Both the position numbers and the translations under genes were made by a program. A stretch of 64,000 nt of DNA. Origin: Helianthus annuus. Taxonomy: Eukaryota; Streptophyta; Magnoliopsida; Asterales; Asteraceae. A model generated the notes under the pieces. The model saw only the letters and a program-made list of their open reading frames with translations. It was not told where the DNA came from and ran no database searches. Positions 37,214 to 52,632 of the stretch are shown here, one piece after another. The stretch spans positions 122,135,127 through 122,199,126 of the forward strand of contig NC_035435.2 of the NCBI RefSeq assembly GCF_002127325.2, given 5' to 3'. Each line of letters opens with the position of its first letter. Positions within the stretch are counted from its first letter, which is position 1.

Positions 37214-37260
37214 CTATTTATAATGATGATTTGTGCAGGGCTGTCATCTCCATGACGTCA
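37214..37260 (-). promoter_or_regulatory. E1 aORF promoter
   Basis: Minus-strand TATA box CATTATAAATAG (37214-37225) and TGACGTCA (37253-37260) upstream, about 140 bp before the ATG at 37072. Confidence 0.6.
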
Positions 37261-37366
37261 GATCGCAACGGATAGTTCGTTCTTAACGGCTATATATCCG
37301 TTGAGTTAGTTATAGATAAGATTCGGCAAAATATAACTCATTAATATTACATAAATACTCCTTATA

Positions 37367-37379
37367 TTTTGGGGGCAAT
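37367..37379 (+). other. E1 polypurine tract
   Basis: TTTTGGGGGCAAT directly before the 3' LTR. Confidence 0.76.
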
Positions 37380-38097
37380 TGTTAGGGCTGGATTTTTATG
37401 ACCTATGATCCTTACTCGGTATCCTAACAAGTGATCCTTGTTTCTTTGGCAGATAGTGATCCTCAGAAGAGCTCCAGGGTCAGGATCATGGATCATCCTA
37501 AGGATCCTCATACTAACGATTGTTCTCTTTGGATTTAATGTTGTTTTGCAGGAATTACGAGTTGGACCTGGTCTTAGCAACGTAAACAAGGAATCTGTCA
37601 CGCTAATTTCGCACATGCATAATCAAAGATGGACGTTATGGATAATATGGAAACTCAGCACAATTCAAGGGAAATTAATTAGGCTAAATTTACTTCTATT
37701 TCTAAAGGGATAACGAGCTAGTAGTTAGGTGATTTGCCTAAAATAGAACCACACACACTTGTATAAATGGCACTCTTGAACATTCGGAAGACACAACACA
37801 TTTCTCACACGCTTTAGCACACGATACTATAGTGATCCTTGTACCTAGCTCGTTACCATCCGAAGTTGTAACCATTATTTGTTATATTGAAGTTTGGTGA
37901 TCGGTAGTTTCCATCACCCGAGGTTTTTTATACCGGAGTTCATTCATTGATCAAGGGCTTTTTCCTCGTATAAATCCTTGTGTCACTTGTGCAATTTTCA
38001 TTATAGTGATCCTTATCTTTGTTCATCATACCAAGCATCATTCCCCGTTTACAAAGAGTTTGGTTGCATTATCCTTGTGTGATTTTTGACCAAAACA
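37380..38097 (+). repeat. E1 3' LTR
   Basis: 718 bp, about 1% different from 193-910, followed by GGGTA (38098-38102), which closes E1. Confidence 0.95.
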
Positions 38098-38304
38098 GGG
38101 TAATATGTCCCCCTGTGGCGATTTTAGTAGTATACCTAGACCTACACCTCTTACATTAGATGCACCATCAGTATATAATATCCAGGATTCTAAGTTTTCT
38201 CCTAGCTGCTGTACTTCTAAGTCTACTTCATTTTGAATGTCACTACTGAAATCAGCCACAAAATCAGCTAAAGCCTGAGACTTTATGGCATTTCTAGGCT
38301 CATA
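38098..38304 (-). pseudogene. pol: E0 pol fragment, start of archaeal-type RNase H
   Basis: Minus-strand reading gives ADFSSDIQNE...WILYTDGASN...LKSPQGDI, the domain start with the first catalytic aspartate (TDG). It is bounded by the E1 duplication GGGTA on the left and the E2 duplication TCATA (38300-38304) on the right. Only 207 bp of E0 separate the two insertions. Confidence 0.88.
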
Positions 38305-39020
38305 TGTTAGGGCAGGATTTTTAATGACCTGTGATCCTCACATGATATCCTAATAGTGATCCTTACTTCTGTGGCAGATAGTGATCCTCAGAAGAGCTTC
38401 AGGATCAGGATCATGGATCACCCTAAGGATCCTTATACTAACGATTGTTCTCTTTGAATTTCGTATTGTTTTGCAGGAGTTACAAGTTGGACCTGGTCTT
38501 GGCAACGTTACTAAGGAATATTCCACGCTTATTTCGCACATGTTTGACCGAGAATGGACGTTGTGGAGAACGTGGGAGCTTGGCACGAATTGCGGATAGT
38601 TTGTTAGGCTAGTTAACTTCTATTTTTAAAAGGGGTAAGGAGCTAGTAGTTAGAACGCTTGGTTAATTTCAGCTACACACACTCGTACAACTGCACTCTT
38701 GAGCATTCAGCAAAACACTTCACATTTTTTACACATTCTTGCACATTACACCATAGTGATCCTTGTACCTAGCTCGTTACTACCCAAAGTTGTAAACATT
38801 GGTTGGTTAATTTGAACTTGGTGATCGGTAGTTTCCATCACCCGAGGTTTTTTATGCCGGAGATCATTCATTGATCAAGGGCTTTTTCCTCGTATAAATC
38901 TTTGTGTCACTTGTGCAATTTATATTTTAGTGATCCTTATCGTTGTTCATCATTTCAAGCATCATTCCCCATAACTAAGAGTTTGGTTGCATTATCCTCG
39001 TTAGATTTTTGACCAAAACA
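38305..39020 (+). repeat. E2 5' LTR
   Basis: 716 bp, TG...CA, followed by a PBS. No clear TATA is seen where the other LTRs have TGTATAAA (here CTCGTACAACTG), so promoter strength may differ. Confidence 0.94.
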
Positions 39021-39023
39021 GTT

Positions 39024-39041
39024 TGGCGCCCACCGTGGGGC
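39024..39041 (+). other. E2 primer-binding site, tRNA-Lys
   Basis: TGGCGCCCACCGTGGGGC, as at 914-931. Confidence 0.85.
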
Positions 39042-39107
39042 AATTGGTGCTTCATTCATAAGAAAGTTTTCTGTTGGTGATCATTCCGGTTCATTGCATA
39101 CGAATAC

Positions 39108-41601
39108 ATGGCTTCATAAGTGAAAAATACCTCCACTGGAATGTCTGCGGTCAATTCGTCTCAGGGCATTCCACCTTTGCCTCCACCACCTGCTGGATCT
39201 CAGAAAAATGCTGAGAAGAAACCGACTCCCATTTTCTCTAAACCTCCAACTTCTTCTGCTTCTTCTACTCCCACTACTAGTGACATGTTTACCTTGATTT
39301 TGCAGATGAGAGATCATATACAGCAACAGGACAAGACCAATGACAGGATCCTCAAAGAAATCGGAGATCTCAAGAAACAAAAGAAAGCGGCAGAGGATCA
39401 TTCCTCACTGGTGCCCAGATCTTTGAATTTTGATACTCCGGTGATTACTTCTCAGCCTTCGGTGATTCCAGACATTCAGTATGTGGGTGGACCAAAAGGA
39501 GTGCACTACGGATCAACAGTAATGACTCAGGCATCAGGTTCATATTTCCAGCCAGCAGGATCCTATCCTCAGCATATGGGATCCTTCATGAATTCGGGAG
39601 CCTACTCAGGAGCGCAGCAGGTTCAAGGATCCTCCTTTGTTCCAGGATCGTCCCAGGTTCAAGGATCCTCCTTTGTTCCAGGATCATCCCAGGTTCAAGG
39701 ATCCTCCTTTGTTCCAGGATCATCCCAGGTTCAAGGATCCTCCTTTGTTCCAGGATCATCCCAGGTTCAAGGATCCTCCTTTGTTCCAGGATCATCCCAG
39801 GTTCAAGGATCCTCCTTTGTTCCAGGATCATCCCAGGTTCAAGGATCTTCCTTTGTTCCAGGATCATCCCAGGTTCAAGGATCCTCCTTTGTTCCAGGAT
39901 CATCCCAGGGTCAAGGATCCTCCTTTGTTCCAGGATCATCCCAGTTTCAGGGATCCTTCCAGATGCCAGGATCCTTGAGGAGTTTGCAAACAGGAAGTTC
40001 AGATGTCCATCAGGGAGATTTTATTCCAATGCAGACCATTGCTTCCACTGGTCCCTCCATCATCCCAGAGCCCCAGCAATATGGATTCACATCCAGTGTT
40101 CCTAAGTTGAATCCAATGGGAGGTAACACTTTTAATAATTCTCTTACCACTAACCATGGATTCATGCAGGATGCAGGTATCAACCATGCTATGGCCAGAG
40201 AGTTGCAAAAACTGAAGGATATGATATCAAGTGTTCCAGGAGTGGTCAAACCTATCCCGGAGATTGCAGATGGAAGCCATAAGATATCTCATTTTGCACC
40301 ACCAATCTGTGATGCTGAGATACCCAAAAGATTCCATGTTCTAACTATGAAGCTGTATGATGGTTCGACGGGTCCTGAGGAACACATAGCACAATACAGG
40401 GAGAGGATGGAGATCAATCCAATTCCAGAAAGGTTAAAGGAAGCATGCCTATGCAAGGGATTTGGATCCACTCTTACTGGATCAGCTCTCAAGTGGCTGC
40501 TAAGTCTTCCCCCTTACTCTATTACCTCATTTGCTAATCTAGTTAACTTATTCAATAATCAATTTTCTTGTAGTAGAAAATTTGAACGATTAACTAGTGA
40601 TTTATATAGGATAACTCAGGGTCATAATGAATCATTAAGGGATTACATAACCAAATTTAGTAAAGAATCCTTAGACATTCCCAACTTGGATATAGCCACG
40701 GCTGTTGAGGCCTTCAAAATGGGATTGCTTAGGGATTCATTGTTCTATGATGATCTTGTTATGACACCATGCAGGAACCTAGATGAGGTAAGGACTCGGG
40801 CACTCAGGTTCATCCGGCTAGAGGATGACAAGAGGATCCAGGAGAGATTAGCAGGATCCTCAAAGCAAGAGAAGCAAGGATCCTCGTTCAAGAACAACAA
40901 ATTCAAATCCTATAACAGATCTGACAACCAGAACGTGCATGCTGTTGATCAAGAAGATGATGATGAGGATTATCCTCCAATTTCTGAATATTGTTTTTCC
41001 GTTGATAACAATGAACTAATCCTTGCGATGCAGAATCTAGGAGATAAAGCCAGATGGCCTAGAAAAAATGACAGACCGGCCGCAACTAAAGACAAATCAA
41101 AGTGGTGTGCATACCATGAGGATTTTGGGCATTTAACAGAGGAATGCATCGCATTGAGAAAGGAAATTGGATATCTATTGAGCAAGGGGCATTTAAAAGA
41201 ATTGCTGGGTAGAAAAAAGTCAAGGACCCAGGATCCTGAAAGGATCCCTGAGAAAGCTCCAGCCCCTCCGGCAGATGCACAAGTGATAAACTTTATTTCT
41301 GGAGGATCAGACATCTGTGGTACATCCTTCTCAGCAGCTAAAAGGCATGCAAAGGAAGCTAAAAGGATAATGGAGAAAGACCTGTTCGAACATCAAGTGT
41401 CTCTGAAGGAAAAGTCATAACCTTTGATGAGGATGATCGTGTTGACATCCAGGATCCTCATCACGATGGTTTAGTTATTACTCTTTTTGTTTCTAACTAT
41501 TTTGTTCGCAGGATCCTTATTGACGGAGGAAGCTCAGTGAACATTATCCAGCTAGATGTTCTGAAGAAAATGGATATTCCTGAATCAGATATCATACCAA
41601 G
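39108..41601 (+). pseudogene. gag-pro: E2 gag and start of protease, broken and interrupted
   Basis: ATG 39108 is followed by a stop at codon 4 (TAA 39117-39119); the frame is then open to a one-base loss near 41365. It holds nine 12-residue repeats, the gag domain, the CHHC zinc knuckle, and the protease start with a DGGSS active site. At 41601 it is cut by E6 (CCAAG 41597-41601); the remainder is at 52320-52620. Confidence 0.85.
39634..39958 (+). repeat. E2 gag 36-bp tandem repeat, 9 units
   Basis: Nine in-frame units of SSFVPGSSQVQG; units 8 and 9 are slightly changed (SQGQG, SQFQG). Most junctions hold a GGATCC, giving a BamHI site about every 36 bp. Confidence 0.92.
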
Positions 41602-42318
41602 TGTTTTGGTCAAAAATCACACAAGGATAATGCAACCAAACTTTATGTAAATGGGGTATGATGCTTGGTTTGTAGAAAAAGTAAAGGATCACTTCAATAT
41701 GAAATATGCAAAGACACAATGATTTATACGAGGAAAAAGCCCTTGATCAATGTATGATCTCCGGCATAAAAAACCTCGGGTGATAGCAACTACCGATCAC
41801 CAAACTTCAATATAAGAAAAATAGTTACAACTTTGGATGATAATGAGCTGAGTACAAGGATTACTATAGTTTCGAGTGTCTAAGCGTGTGAGAGTTGTGT
41901 TGTGTCTTCTTCCGAATGAGGAAGAGTGTTATATATACAAGTGTAGGTGACCTATTTTAGGTAAAAAGACTAATAATCAGCTCATTACCCCTTTAGAAAT
42001 AAAAGTAAATCTAGCCTAAATTATCGCCCTTAAATCATGCCAAGTTTCCATATCCTTCACAACGTCCATCTCCGATTAAGCACATGCCATAGTTGTAAAG
42101 ACGTGTCCTTTAATTGTGATGCTTAAGAGCGGATCCTGCTAGATGTCCTGCAAAACAACATTAAATTCAACGAAAGCAACTGTTAGCATGAGGATCCTAT
42201 GATGGTCCGTGATCCTGATCCTGGAACTCTGCTGAGGATCACTATCTGCCAAAGAAACAAGGATCACTGGTTAGGATCACATGTGAGGATCATGTATTGT
42301 AAAAATCCAGCCCTAACA
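41602..42318 (-). repeat. E6 3' LTR
   Basis: 717 bp; reverse complement of TGTTAGGGCTGG...CCAAAACA. Confidence 0.95.
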
Positions 42319-42331
42319 ATTGCCCCCAAAA
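42319..42331 (-). other. E6 polypurine tract
   Basis: Minus-strand TTTTGGGGGCAAT directly before the 3' LTR. Confidence 0.76.
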
Positions 42332-42438
42332 TATAAGGAGTGATTTTGTAAATAAATGAGTTATATTTTGTTCTGATCTTATCTTCAACGGACAACTCGG
42401 GTAACTAGCCGTTATAACCGGACTAGCCGTTGCGATCA

Positions 42439-42484
42439 TTACGTCACTGAAGTGATATCCCTGCAAATCATGATTATAAATAGG
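42439..42484 (+). promoter_or_regulatory. E6 aORF promoter
   Basis: TTACGTCACT (42439-42448) then a TATA box GATTATAAATAGG (42472-42484), about 150 bp before the ATG at 42633. A pyrimidine-rich leader follows, with a possible 5' UTR donor (CAG|GTATTC near 42557). Confidence 0.6.
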
Positions 42485-42632
42485 AGATAGGGTAAGGATC
42501 GTTTTGCATTTAAATTCAAGATATACTCCCTTTATAATCTCCACCGAAGATTGATCAGGTATTCTCTTTCTTTCTTCCTTTTCCTGCTCTGTTTTTTTTC
42601 TGCTCTTGCTCTGTTTTTGTTTCGCCACAAGT

Positions 42633-44276
42633 ATGTTGCTCCGAAATTCTCCCCATAAGGATCACGAGAAGAGTAGTCCCCTGAAAAGCCAAGGGATCAT
42701 TAAGGACTCTCCTACGGAGAGATGCTGCTTTACCGATGCTCATGTAGATAGGATTCGTCATTGCTTTCCGGCGGATGCTGTTTTCAAATCCTTCACATCC
42801 ACTGCTTTGAGTGACTTTGTTTCAGACGCCTGGGTGGTCTTTCCTGCAACTCCGTTTACCATAGGATATTCGTATCCTTTTCCGGCCTTCACCCAATCTT
42901 TCTTTTCTTTGACCGGCATATCTTATATCCAAGCTATGCCGATGATCTGGAGGGTCTTGTATACCTTCGAGAGGATCATCGAGCAGGAGGGGATTGATTT
43001 AGGGATGGCAGAGCTGGCCGAGCTTTATGATCTTACCACGTTTGGTTCTCATCGATACTTTCTGAAACGGAAGGCCGGGGAGGATCACCCTGTTTTAAAG
43101 GTTACCAAAAATGATACAAACTGGAAGCGTCGTTTCTTCTTTGTGAGGAGGGATACCCTCCCTAATGGGAAGGATCTGCCCAAGGAGTGGGCCACCCATG
43201 GTAGGATAGAGGATCCTGGAAGGATCACCATCAGACTTGTCTCTTATGATGAGGATTACTAATGTCTTTCTTTGTTTTTTGTTTATTGTGCAGCTATCTC
43301 CATTGCTCATCTCAAGTTAACCCCTGCTGCCAGAGAGAGGGTCTTAGCTTTCAAGAAGCTTGATCCTGAAATCAGAAGTTTTCAAGTCACCGTCCAAGAT
43401 TCACAAGAAGTATCCTCCGCATCTGCCACTATGTCAAGTAAGTATCCTTATTAAAAAGTAAGTTATATGTAAGACTGTTTAGTTAGTAAGGGAACTTATC
43501 TTGTTTTGATTGTGTAGGCGCTGGGAAACCTGCTAAGTCTGCCAAGTCTGCCTCCAAGTTCGGGATTGATGAACTTGCCAATGTCAAGTCTTCAAGAAAG
43601 AAGACTTCTGTTGCCAGTCCCTCTGCTTCGGCCCCTAAAGCACCTGTTAGGGGTAAGGGGAAGAAGAGAAAGACTTTTGAGGATCTCCAAGGATTTCCCC
43701 TGATCCGCCAACAGTTTCTCGACTATGTCAATGGGGTAAGGATCATTGCCCCTGTTGGTTATCCTTCTCGAGTATCCTGCTTGTGTATTCTGCCTGTATA
43801 TCCTGCTTCTTTGAGGATCACCTGATCCTGAACTTACCTTTTTTTCTCTTTTGCAGAAACTTGCTGAGATTGAGACCTACCTTGGCCATGTCGAGGATCG
43901 GGAAAGCCAAATCGCCGACCTCCAACAAATGGGCATGTTAAAGGATCTCAAGATAGCCGATCTTGAGAAGGAACTCCGGGCTACAAAGGATGAGGCTGCT
44001 CAAAGGCTGATTGACATGGATGGCGAGAAGCAGGAGATCATCCAGGATGCCAAGGTCTCTGCCGCAACTGCTATGTACAAGATACAACTACAAATGGCTG
44101 CGGAGGCTCAGGATCCTGCCTTTGACAAAAGCTCATGGGACGTGGAGGGTTGGAAGGCAAGATTGGCAGAGCTGGAGGATGAGGACGAAGCAGAGGAGAT
44201 CCCAATGCTGGAGGGCGGTGATGCTGACAAGGATCAGGGTGGAGAAGCTGGTGGTGATGGAGCAGCAAAGGTGTGA
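42633..44276 (+). CDS. E6 antisense aORF, four exons, intact
   Basis: Exons: 42633-43200 (568), 43294-43437 (144), 43518-43735 (218), 43857-44276 (420); 449 aa. Introns of 93, 80 and 121 bp are GT...AG; phases 1, 1 and 0 match the other copies. ATG 42633 (MLLRNSPHKDHEK) was chosen over an in-frame upstream ATG at 42606, which is not shared. Parts: transposon-family-like N-terminal region with WVVFPATPFTIGYSYPFP, RGKGKKRK basic patch, coiled-coil exon 4 (EIETYLGHVEDRESQIADLQ), and an acidic glycine-rich tail. Unspliced exon 1 would end soon after YDEDY. Confidence 0.83.
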
Positions 44277-45662
44277 GCTGCTGGATTGGGCGATGATGGA
44301 TATTTCGAGACTAGGCCGGAGCCCAATTTTTTGAGTTTGGTAGTGGTTTGTTTGTGGTTGTTGATGTTTGAAACAATTATGGTTTGTAACTTGAACAATA
44401 GTTTTTAGGGTTAAGGATCATGGATCCTTTGGACAATAGGTAGGATTACAAAAGGTGGAGGGATCCTCTGTTTGGGGGATGAAGCCTTTGTGATCCTGCC
44501 GCCTTTAATTTCCTGCACCTGCTAAGACCGCATAGACAATGGACACCCTTTGCCAACCCATGTGGACGGGCCACGTTTTGCTGGTAGAAATGTGGGTTGG
44601 CAATTTTGACAACTTTTTGAAAGGGTTTAAGATCCTTTTGTTAATAATATAACTCTAATCTTTCTGGCTTATCTCGTGTTGTTATCCTTTATTTATCTTT
44701 TTATTTCCCAGTTTTTAGAAACATATTTGTTAGAGTAACAAGAGTTGAGCAAACCATGTTTAATAAATTTAGGATATGATCCTAGATCAAATATCCTATC
44801 ATTGAAAATTTTCAAGGATCATAGTTTTAGTTGTCAAAGTGTAGGGGTTGTTTAGTATAATCAAAATAGTCAAGGATCATACCTGAGGATCCAAGTTAGG
44901 ATCCTAACCTTTAATCAAGATAACCATAAGTGAAATTTTAATGGATGATAAGGATTAAGGATCCTTATTTGTTTAACTTCGAGAACCTGAAAAATGGAAC
45001 ATATCTTGGGACTAAGCCAATGTAAAAGATAAATTAGTAGCTGGGGACATGCCCAAAGGATAACTGGGGATGATCCCAAAGGATCACTGGGGACAAGCCC
45101 AAAGGATAACTGGGGACAAGCCCGAAGGATAACTGGGGACAAGCCCAAAGGATCGTATGTAAACTGGAGTATGGCCCTTACTGGCGACTATCCAAACTTA
45201 GTGACATGAAAATGTCAAAACCTTAGCTAACGTGAAAACGTTAGAAACCTTATGAACGGATGTATGGTACGTCTACCATTATACGTAGGATCCTGGGTAT
45301 AGCCAGTACGATGAGGTTGTCAGCCCCGGAAGTGGGTACTGGTCCCAAAGACGTGAACTATATCAGGATCATCGTGCGCTGCTGGCGGAAACTGGGGATA
45401 ATCCCTAGGATAACTGGGGTTGGACCCAAGGATCTGCGTTGCTTTTGAAGATCTTTGACGATATGCTGTAGATACCTGAACTATCATAACTCAAATGGTT
45501 CGTGAGAAGAGGATGAAGGATACAGGATCCTTATCCTTTGGTAAAAAGTAAGGAAATGTAATAGTTTTAAGATAAGGACATTACCAGAGTAAGGATCACT
45601 GACATCACCGGGATCCTTTGAGGATACTTCAATGTAAGGATCACATGCTTGAAGGATCACGT
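44277..45662. other. E6 convergent spacer
   Basis: Mirror order of the other spacers: stem 44552-44601, a GTTAGGATCCTAAC palindrome (about 44895-44910), five minisatellite units (45041-45153), then the CTAACG/CGTTAG hairpin region (about 45200-45255). No coding signal seen. Confidence 0.72.
44552..44601. other. E6 conserved stem-forming segment
   Basis: GCCAACCCA...TGGGTTGGC outer arms with GTGG...CCAC inside. Confidence 0.6.
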
Positions 45663-48968
<3,306 letters not shown>

Positions 48969-51520
48969 CTATTGCTCCCTTGGCTTCGAGGTTGGCTTCA
49001 TGGATGAGGTATAACAATCCTTAGCCTCCTGCTGATCACTGTCGATCTTGATTATCCCCCATGGGCTAGGGAGTTTCACACATTGATGATAGGTGGATGG
49101 GACTGCTTTCATATCATGTATCCAGGGCCTGCCAAGGATAACATTGCAACAAGATAAACAGTCAATAACACAAAATTTTTGATAATTATGTAATCCTTCC
49201 ACGTAGATTGGGAGTTTGATGTCCCCCAGAGTTTTCTTCGTTTCTCCACTGAATCCTACAAGCACGGAGGATCTTGGTGTGATGTCTGATTCTGGAATAC
49301 CCATTTTCTTCAGAACATCAAGCTGGATAATGTTCACTGAGCTTCCTCCATCGATAAGGATCCTGCGGACAAAATGGTTAGAGATAAAGAGAGTAATAAC
49401 TAAACTGTCATGATGAGGATCCTGAATGTTAATGCGATCATCCTCATCAAACGTTATCATCTTCCCTTCTGAGACACTTGATGTTCTAATAGGTCTTTCT
49501 CCATTATCCATTTTTGACTCCTTTGCATGCCTTTTGGCTGCCGAGAAGGATGTACCACAGATGTCTGATCCTCCAGAAATAAAGTTGATCACTTGTGCAT
49601 TTGCCGGAGGTGCTGGAGCCTTTTCAGGGATCCTTTCAGGATCCTGAGTTTTTGCTTTTTTCTTCCCAACAATTCTTTTAGGTGCCCCTTGCTTAACAGA
49701 TATCCAATCTCTTTTCTTAAAGCTATGCATTCTTCAGTTAGATGCCCGAAATCCTCATGGTATGCACACCATTTTGACTTGTCTTTAGTCCCGGATGGTT
49801 TATCATTCTTCCTGGGCCACCTAGCTTTTTCACCTAGATTCTGCATTGCAAGGATTAGTTCATGATTATCAACGGAAAAACAATATTCTGAGATTGGAGG
49901 ATAATCTTCATCATCCTCTTCTTGGTCAACAGCATGCACATTCTGGTTCTCATTTCTATGGTAGGATTTGAATTTGTTGTTCTTGAAGGAGGATCCTTGC
50001 TTCTCCTGTTTTGAGGATCCTACTTGTCTCTCCTGGATCCTCTTGTCATCCTCTAGCCGGATGAACCTGAGTGCCCGAGTTCTTACTTCATCTAGATTCC
50101 TGCATGGTGTCATAACAAGATCATCATAGAATAATGAATCCTTAAGCAGTCCCATTTTGAAGGCTTCAACAGCCGTAGCCATATCCAAGTTGGGAATGTC
50201 CAAGGATTCTTTACTAAATTTAGTTATATAATCCCTTAATGATTCATTATGACTTTGAGTTACCCTATATAAATCACTGGTTAATCTTTCAAATTTTCTA
50301 CTACAAGAGAATTGGTTATTGAATAAATTAACTAAATTAGCAAATGAAGTAATAGAGTAAGGGGGAAGACTTAGCAGCCATTTAAGAGCTGATCCAGTAA
50401 GAGTGGATCCAAATCCTTTACATAGGCATGCTTCCTTTAGCTTTTCCGGGATTGGATTGATCTCCATCCTTTCCCTGTATTGTGCTATGTGCTCCTCAGG
50501 ATCCGTTGTACCATCATACAGCTTCATAGTAGGGATATGGAACCTTTTGGGTACCTCTGCATCACAAATTGGTGGTGCAAAGCGAGATACCTTATGGCTT
50601 CCATCTGCGATCTCTGGGATAGGCTTGACTACCCCTGGAACACTTGAGATCATATCTTTTAGCTTCTGCAACTCCCTGGCCATAGCATGATTGATACCTG
50701 TATCCTGCATGAATCCATGGTTAGTGGTAAGATAATTATTTAAAGTGTTACCTCCTATTGGGTTCAAGTTAGTGAATCCATATTGCTGGGATTCTGGAAT
50801 AACGGAGGGACCAGTGGAAGCAATGGTCTGCATTGGAATGAAGTCCCCTTGATGGACATCTAGACTTCCTGTTTGCAAACTCTTTAGGGATCCTGGCATC
50901 TGGGAGGATCCTGGTATCTGGAAGGATCCTGGTATCTGAGATGATCCTGGAACGAAGGAGGATCCTTGAACCTGGGATGATCCTGGAACAAAGTAGGATC
51001 CTTGAAACTGCTGCGCTCCCGGGTAGGCTCCTGATTTCATGAAGGATCCCATATGCTGGGGATAGGATCCTGCCGGCTGAAAGTGTGAGCCTGATGTCTG
51101 AGTCATTGCTGTTGATCCGAGGTGCAATCCTCTTGATTCTCCCATAATTTGCACGTCTGGAATTTCCGATGGCTGAGAAGTGATCATTGGAGTATCAAAG
51201 CTCAAGGATTTGGGCATCAGTGGGGAATGATCCTCTGCCGTTCTCCTTTGTCTTTTGAGATCTCCAATTTCCCTGAGGATCCTTTCATTAGTTTCATCCT
51301 GCCGCTGCATACGATCCTTCATCTGCAAAATCAAAGTAAATACATCACTAGTACTGGGAATATAAGAATTCATAGCAGAAGAAGATGGAGGTTTAGAGTT
51401 AGTAGGAGTTTGTCTCTTCTCAGCATTCTTCTGGGATCCTGCCGGTGGAGGAGGCAGAGTGTTCTGAGACGAGGTGACTGCAGACATCGCCGTGGACATG
51501 TTTTTCAATGATGAAGCCAT
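48969..51520 (-). pseudogene. gag-pro: E6 gag-protease, one frameshift
   Basis: ATG at 51520 (MASSLKNMST). Open through the N-terminal helix, one to two 12-residue repeats, the gag domain and the CHHC zinc knuckle to near 49651, where one base is missing (gcaaaaactcagg against gcaaaggactcagg). The protease frame continues to UAG 48969-48971 with LIDGGSS. Gag itself could be made, but the protease-pol extension needs a frame change. Confidence 0.86.
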
Positions 51521-51576
51521 GTAATTCTTTGAAATGATTTCGAACAGAAAGTTTTCTTATGAATGAAGCACCAATT

Positions 51577-51594
51577 GCCCCACGGTGGGCGCCA
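51577..51594 (-). other. E6 primer-binding site, tRNA-Lys
   Basis: Minus-strand TGGCGCCCACCGTGGGGC, three bases inside the 5' LTR. Confidence 0.85.
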
Positions 51595-51597
51595 AAC

Positions 51598-52314
51598 TGT
51601 TTTGGTCAAAAATCACACAAGGATAATGCAACCAAACTTTATGTAAATGGGGTATGATGCTTGGTTTGTAGAAAAAGTAAAGGATCACTTCAATGTGAAA
51701 TATGCAAAGACACAATGATTTATACGAGGAAAAAGCCCTTGATCAATGTATGATCTCCGGCATAAAAAACCTCGGGTGATGGCAACTACCGATCACCAAA
51801 CTTCAATATAAGAAAAATAGTTACAACTTTGGATGATAATGAGCTGAGTACAAGGATCACTATAGTTTCGAGTGTCTAAGCGTGTGAGAGTTGTGTTGTG
51901 TCTTCTTCCGAATGAGGAAGAGTGTTATATATACAAGTGTAGGTGACCTATTTTAGGTAAAAAGACTAATAATCAGCTCATTACCCCTTTAGAAATAAAA
52001 GTAAATCTAGCCTAAATTATCGCCCTTAAATCATGCCAAGTTTCCATATCCTTCACAACGTCCATCTCCGATTAAGCACATGCCATAGTTGTAAAGACGT
52101 GTCCTTTAATTGTGATGCTTAAGAGCGGATCCTGCTAGATGTCCTGCAAAACAACATTAAATTCAACGAAAGCAACTGTTAGCATGAGGATCCTATGATG
52201 GTCCGTGATCCTGATCCTGGAACTCTGCTGAGGATCACTATCTGCCAAAGAAACAAGGATCACTGGTTAGGATCACATGTGAGGATCATGTATTGTAAAA
52301 ATCCAGCCCTAACA
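51598..52314 (-). repeat. E6 5' LTR
   Basis: 717 bp; differs from 41602-42318 at three positions by eye. A TATA-like TTGTATATATAACA lies on the minus strand near 51925-51940. Confidence 0.95.
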
Positions 52315-52319
52315 CCAAG

Positions 52320-52623
52320 ATCCTCCGTGCTTGTGGGATTTAGTGGCGAAACTAAGAACACCCTGGGGGACATCAAACTCCCAATTTATGGTGAAGGATT
52401 ACATAATTATCAAAAATTTTGTGTTATTGACTGTTTATCTTGTTGTAATGTTATCCTTGGCAGGCCCTGGATACACGATATGAAGGCAGTCCCATCTACC
52501 TACCATCAATGTGTGAAGCTCCCTAGCCCTTGAGGAATAGTCAAGATCGATAGTGATCAGCAGGAGGCTAAGGATTGTTATACTTCATCAATGAAACCAG
52601 CCTCGAAATCAAGGGAGCAATAG
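52320..52623 (+). pseudogene. gag-pro: E2 protease remainder
   Basis: Resumes after the E6 duplication CCAAG (52315-52319) with SSVLVGFSGETK. A TGG codon has become TGA at 52531-52533 (SPWG to SP-stop-G); the frame then reaches UAG 52621-52623. Confidence 0.85.
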
Positions 52624-52632
52624 CAATCAAAG
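52618..52632 (+). promoter_or_regulatory. E2 gag/pol readthrough site
   Basis: CAATAGCAATCAAAG. The hexamer CAATCA still fits CARYYA although it differs from CAATTA elsewhere. Confidence 0.72.
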
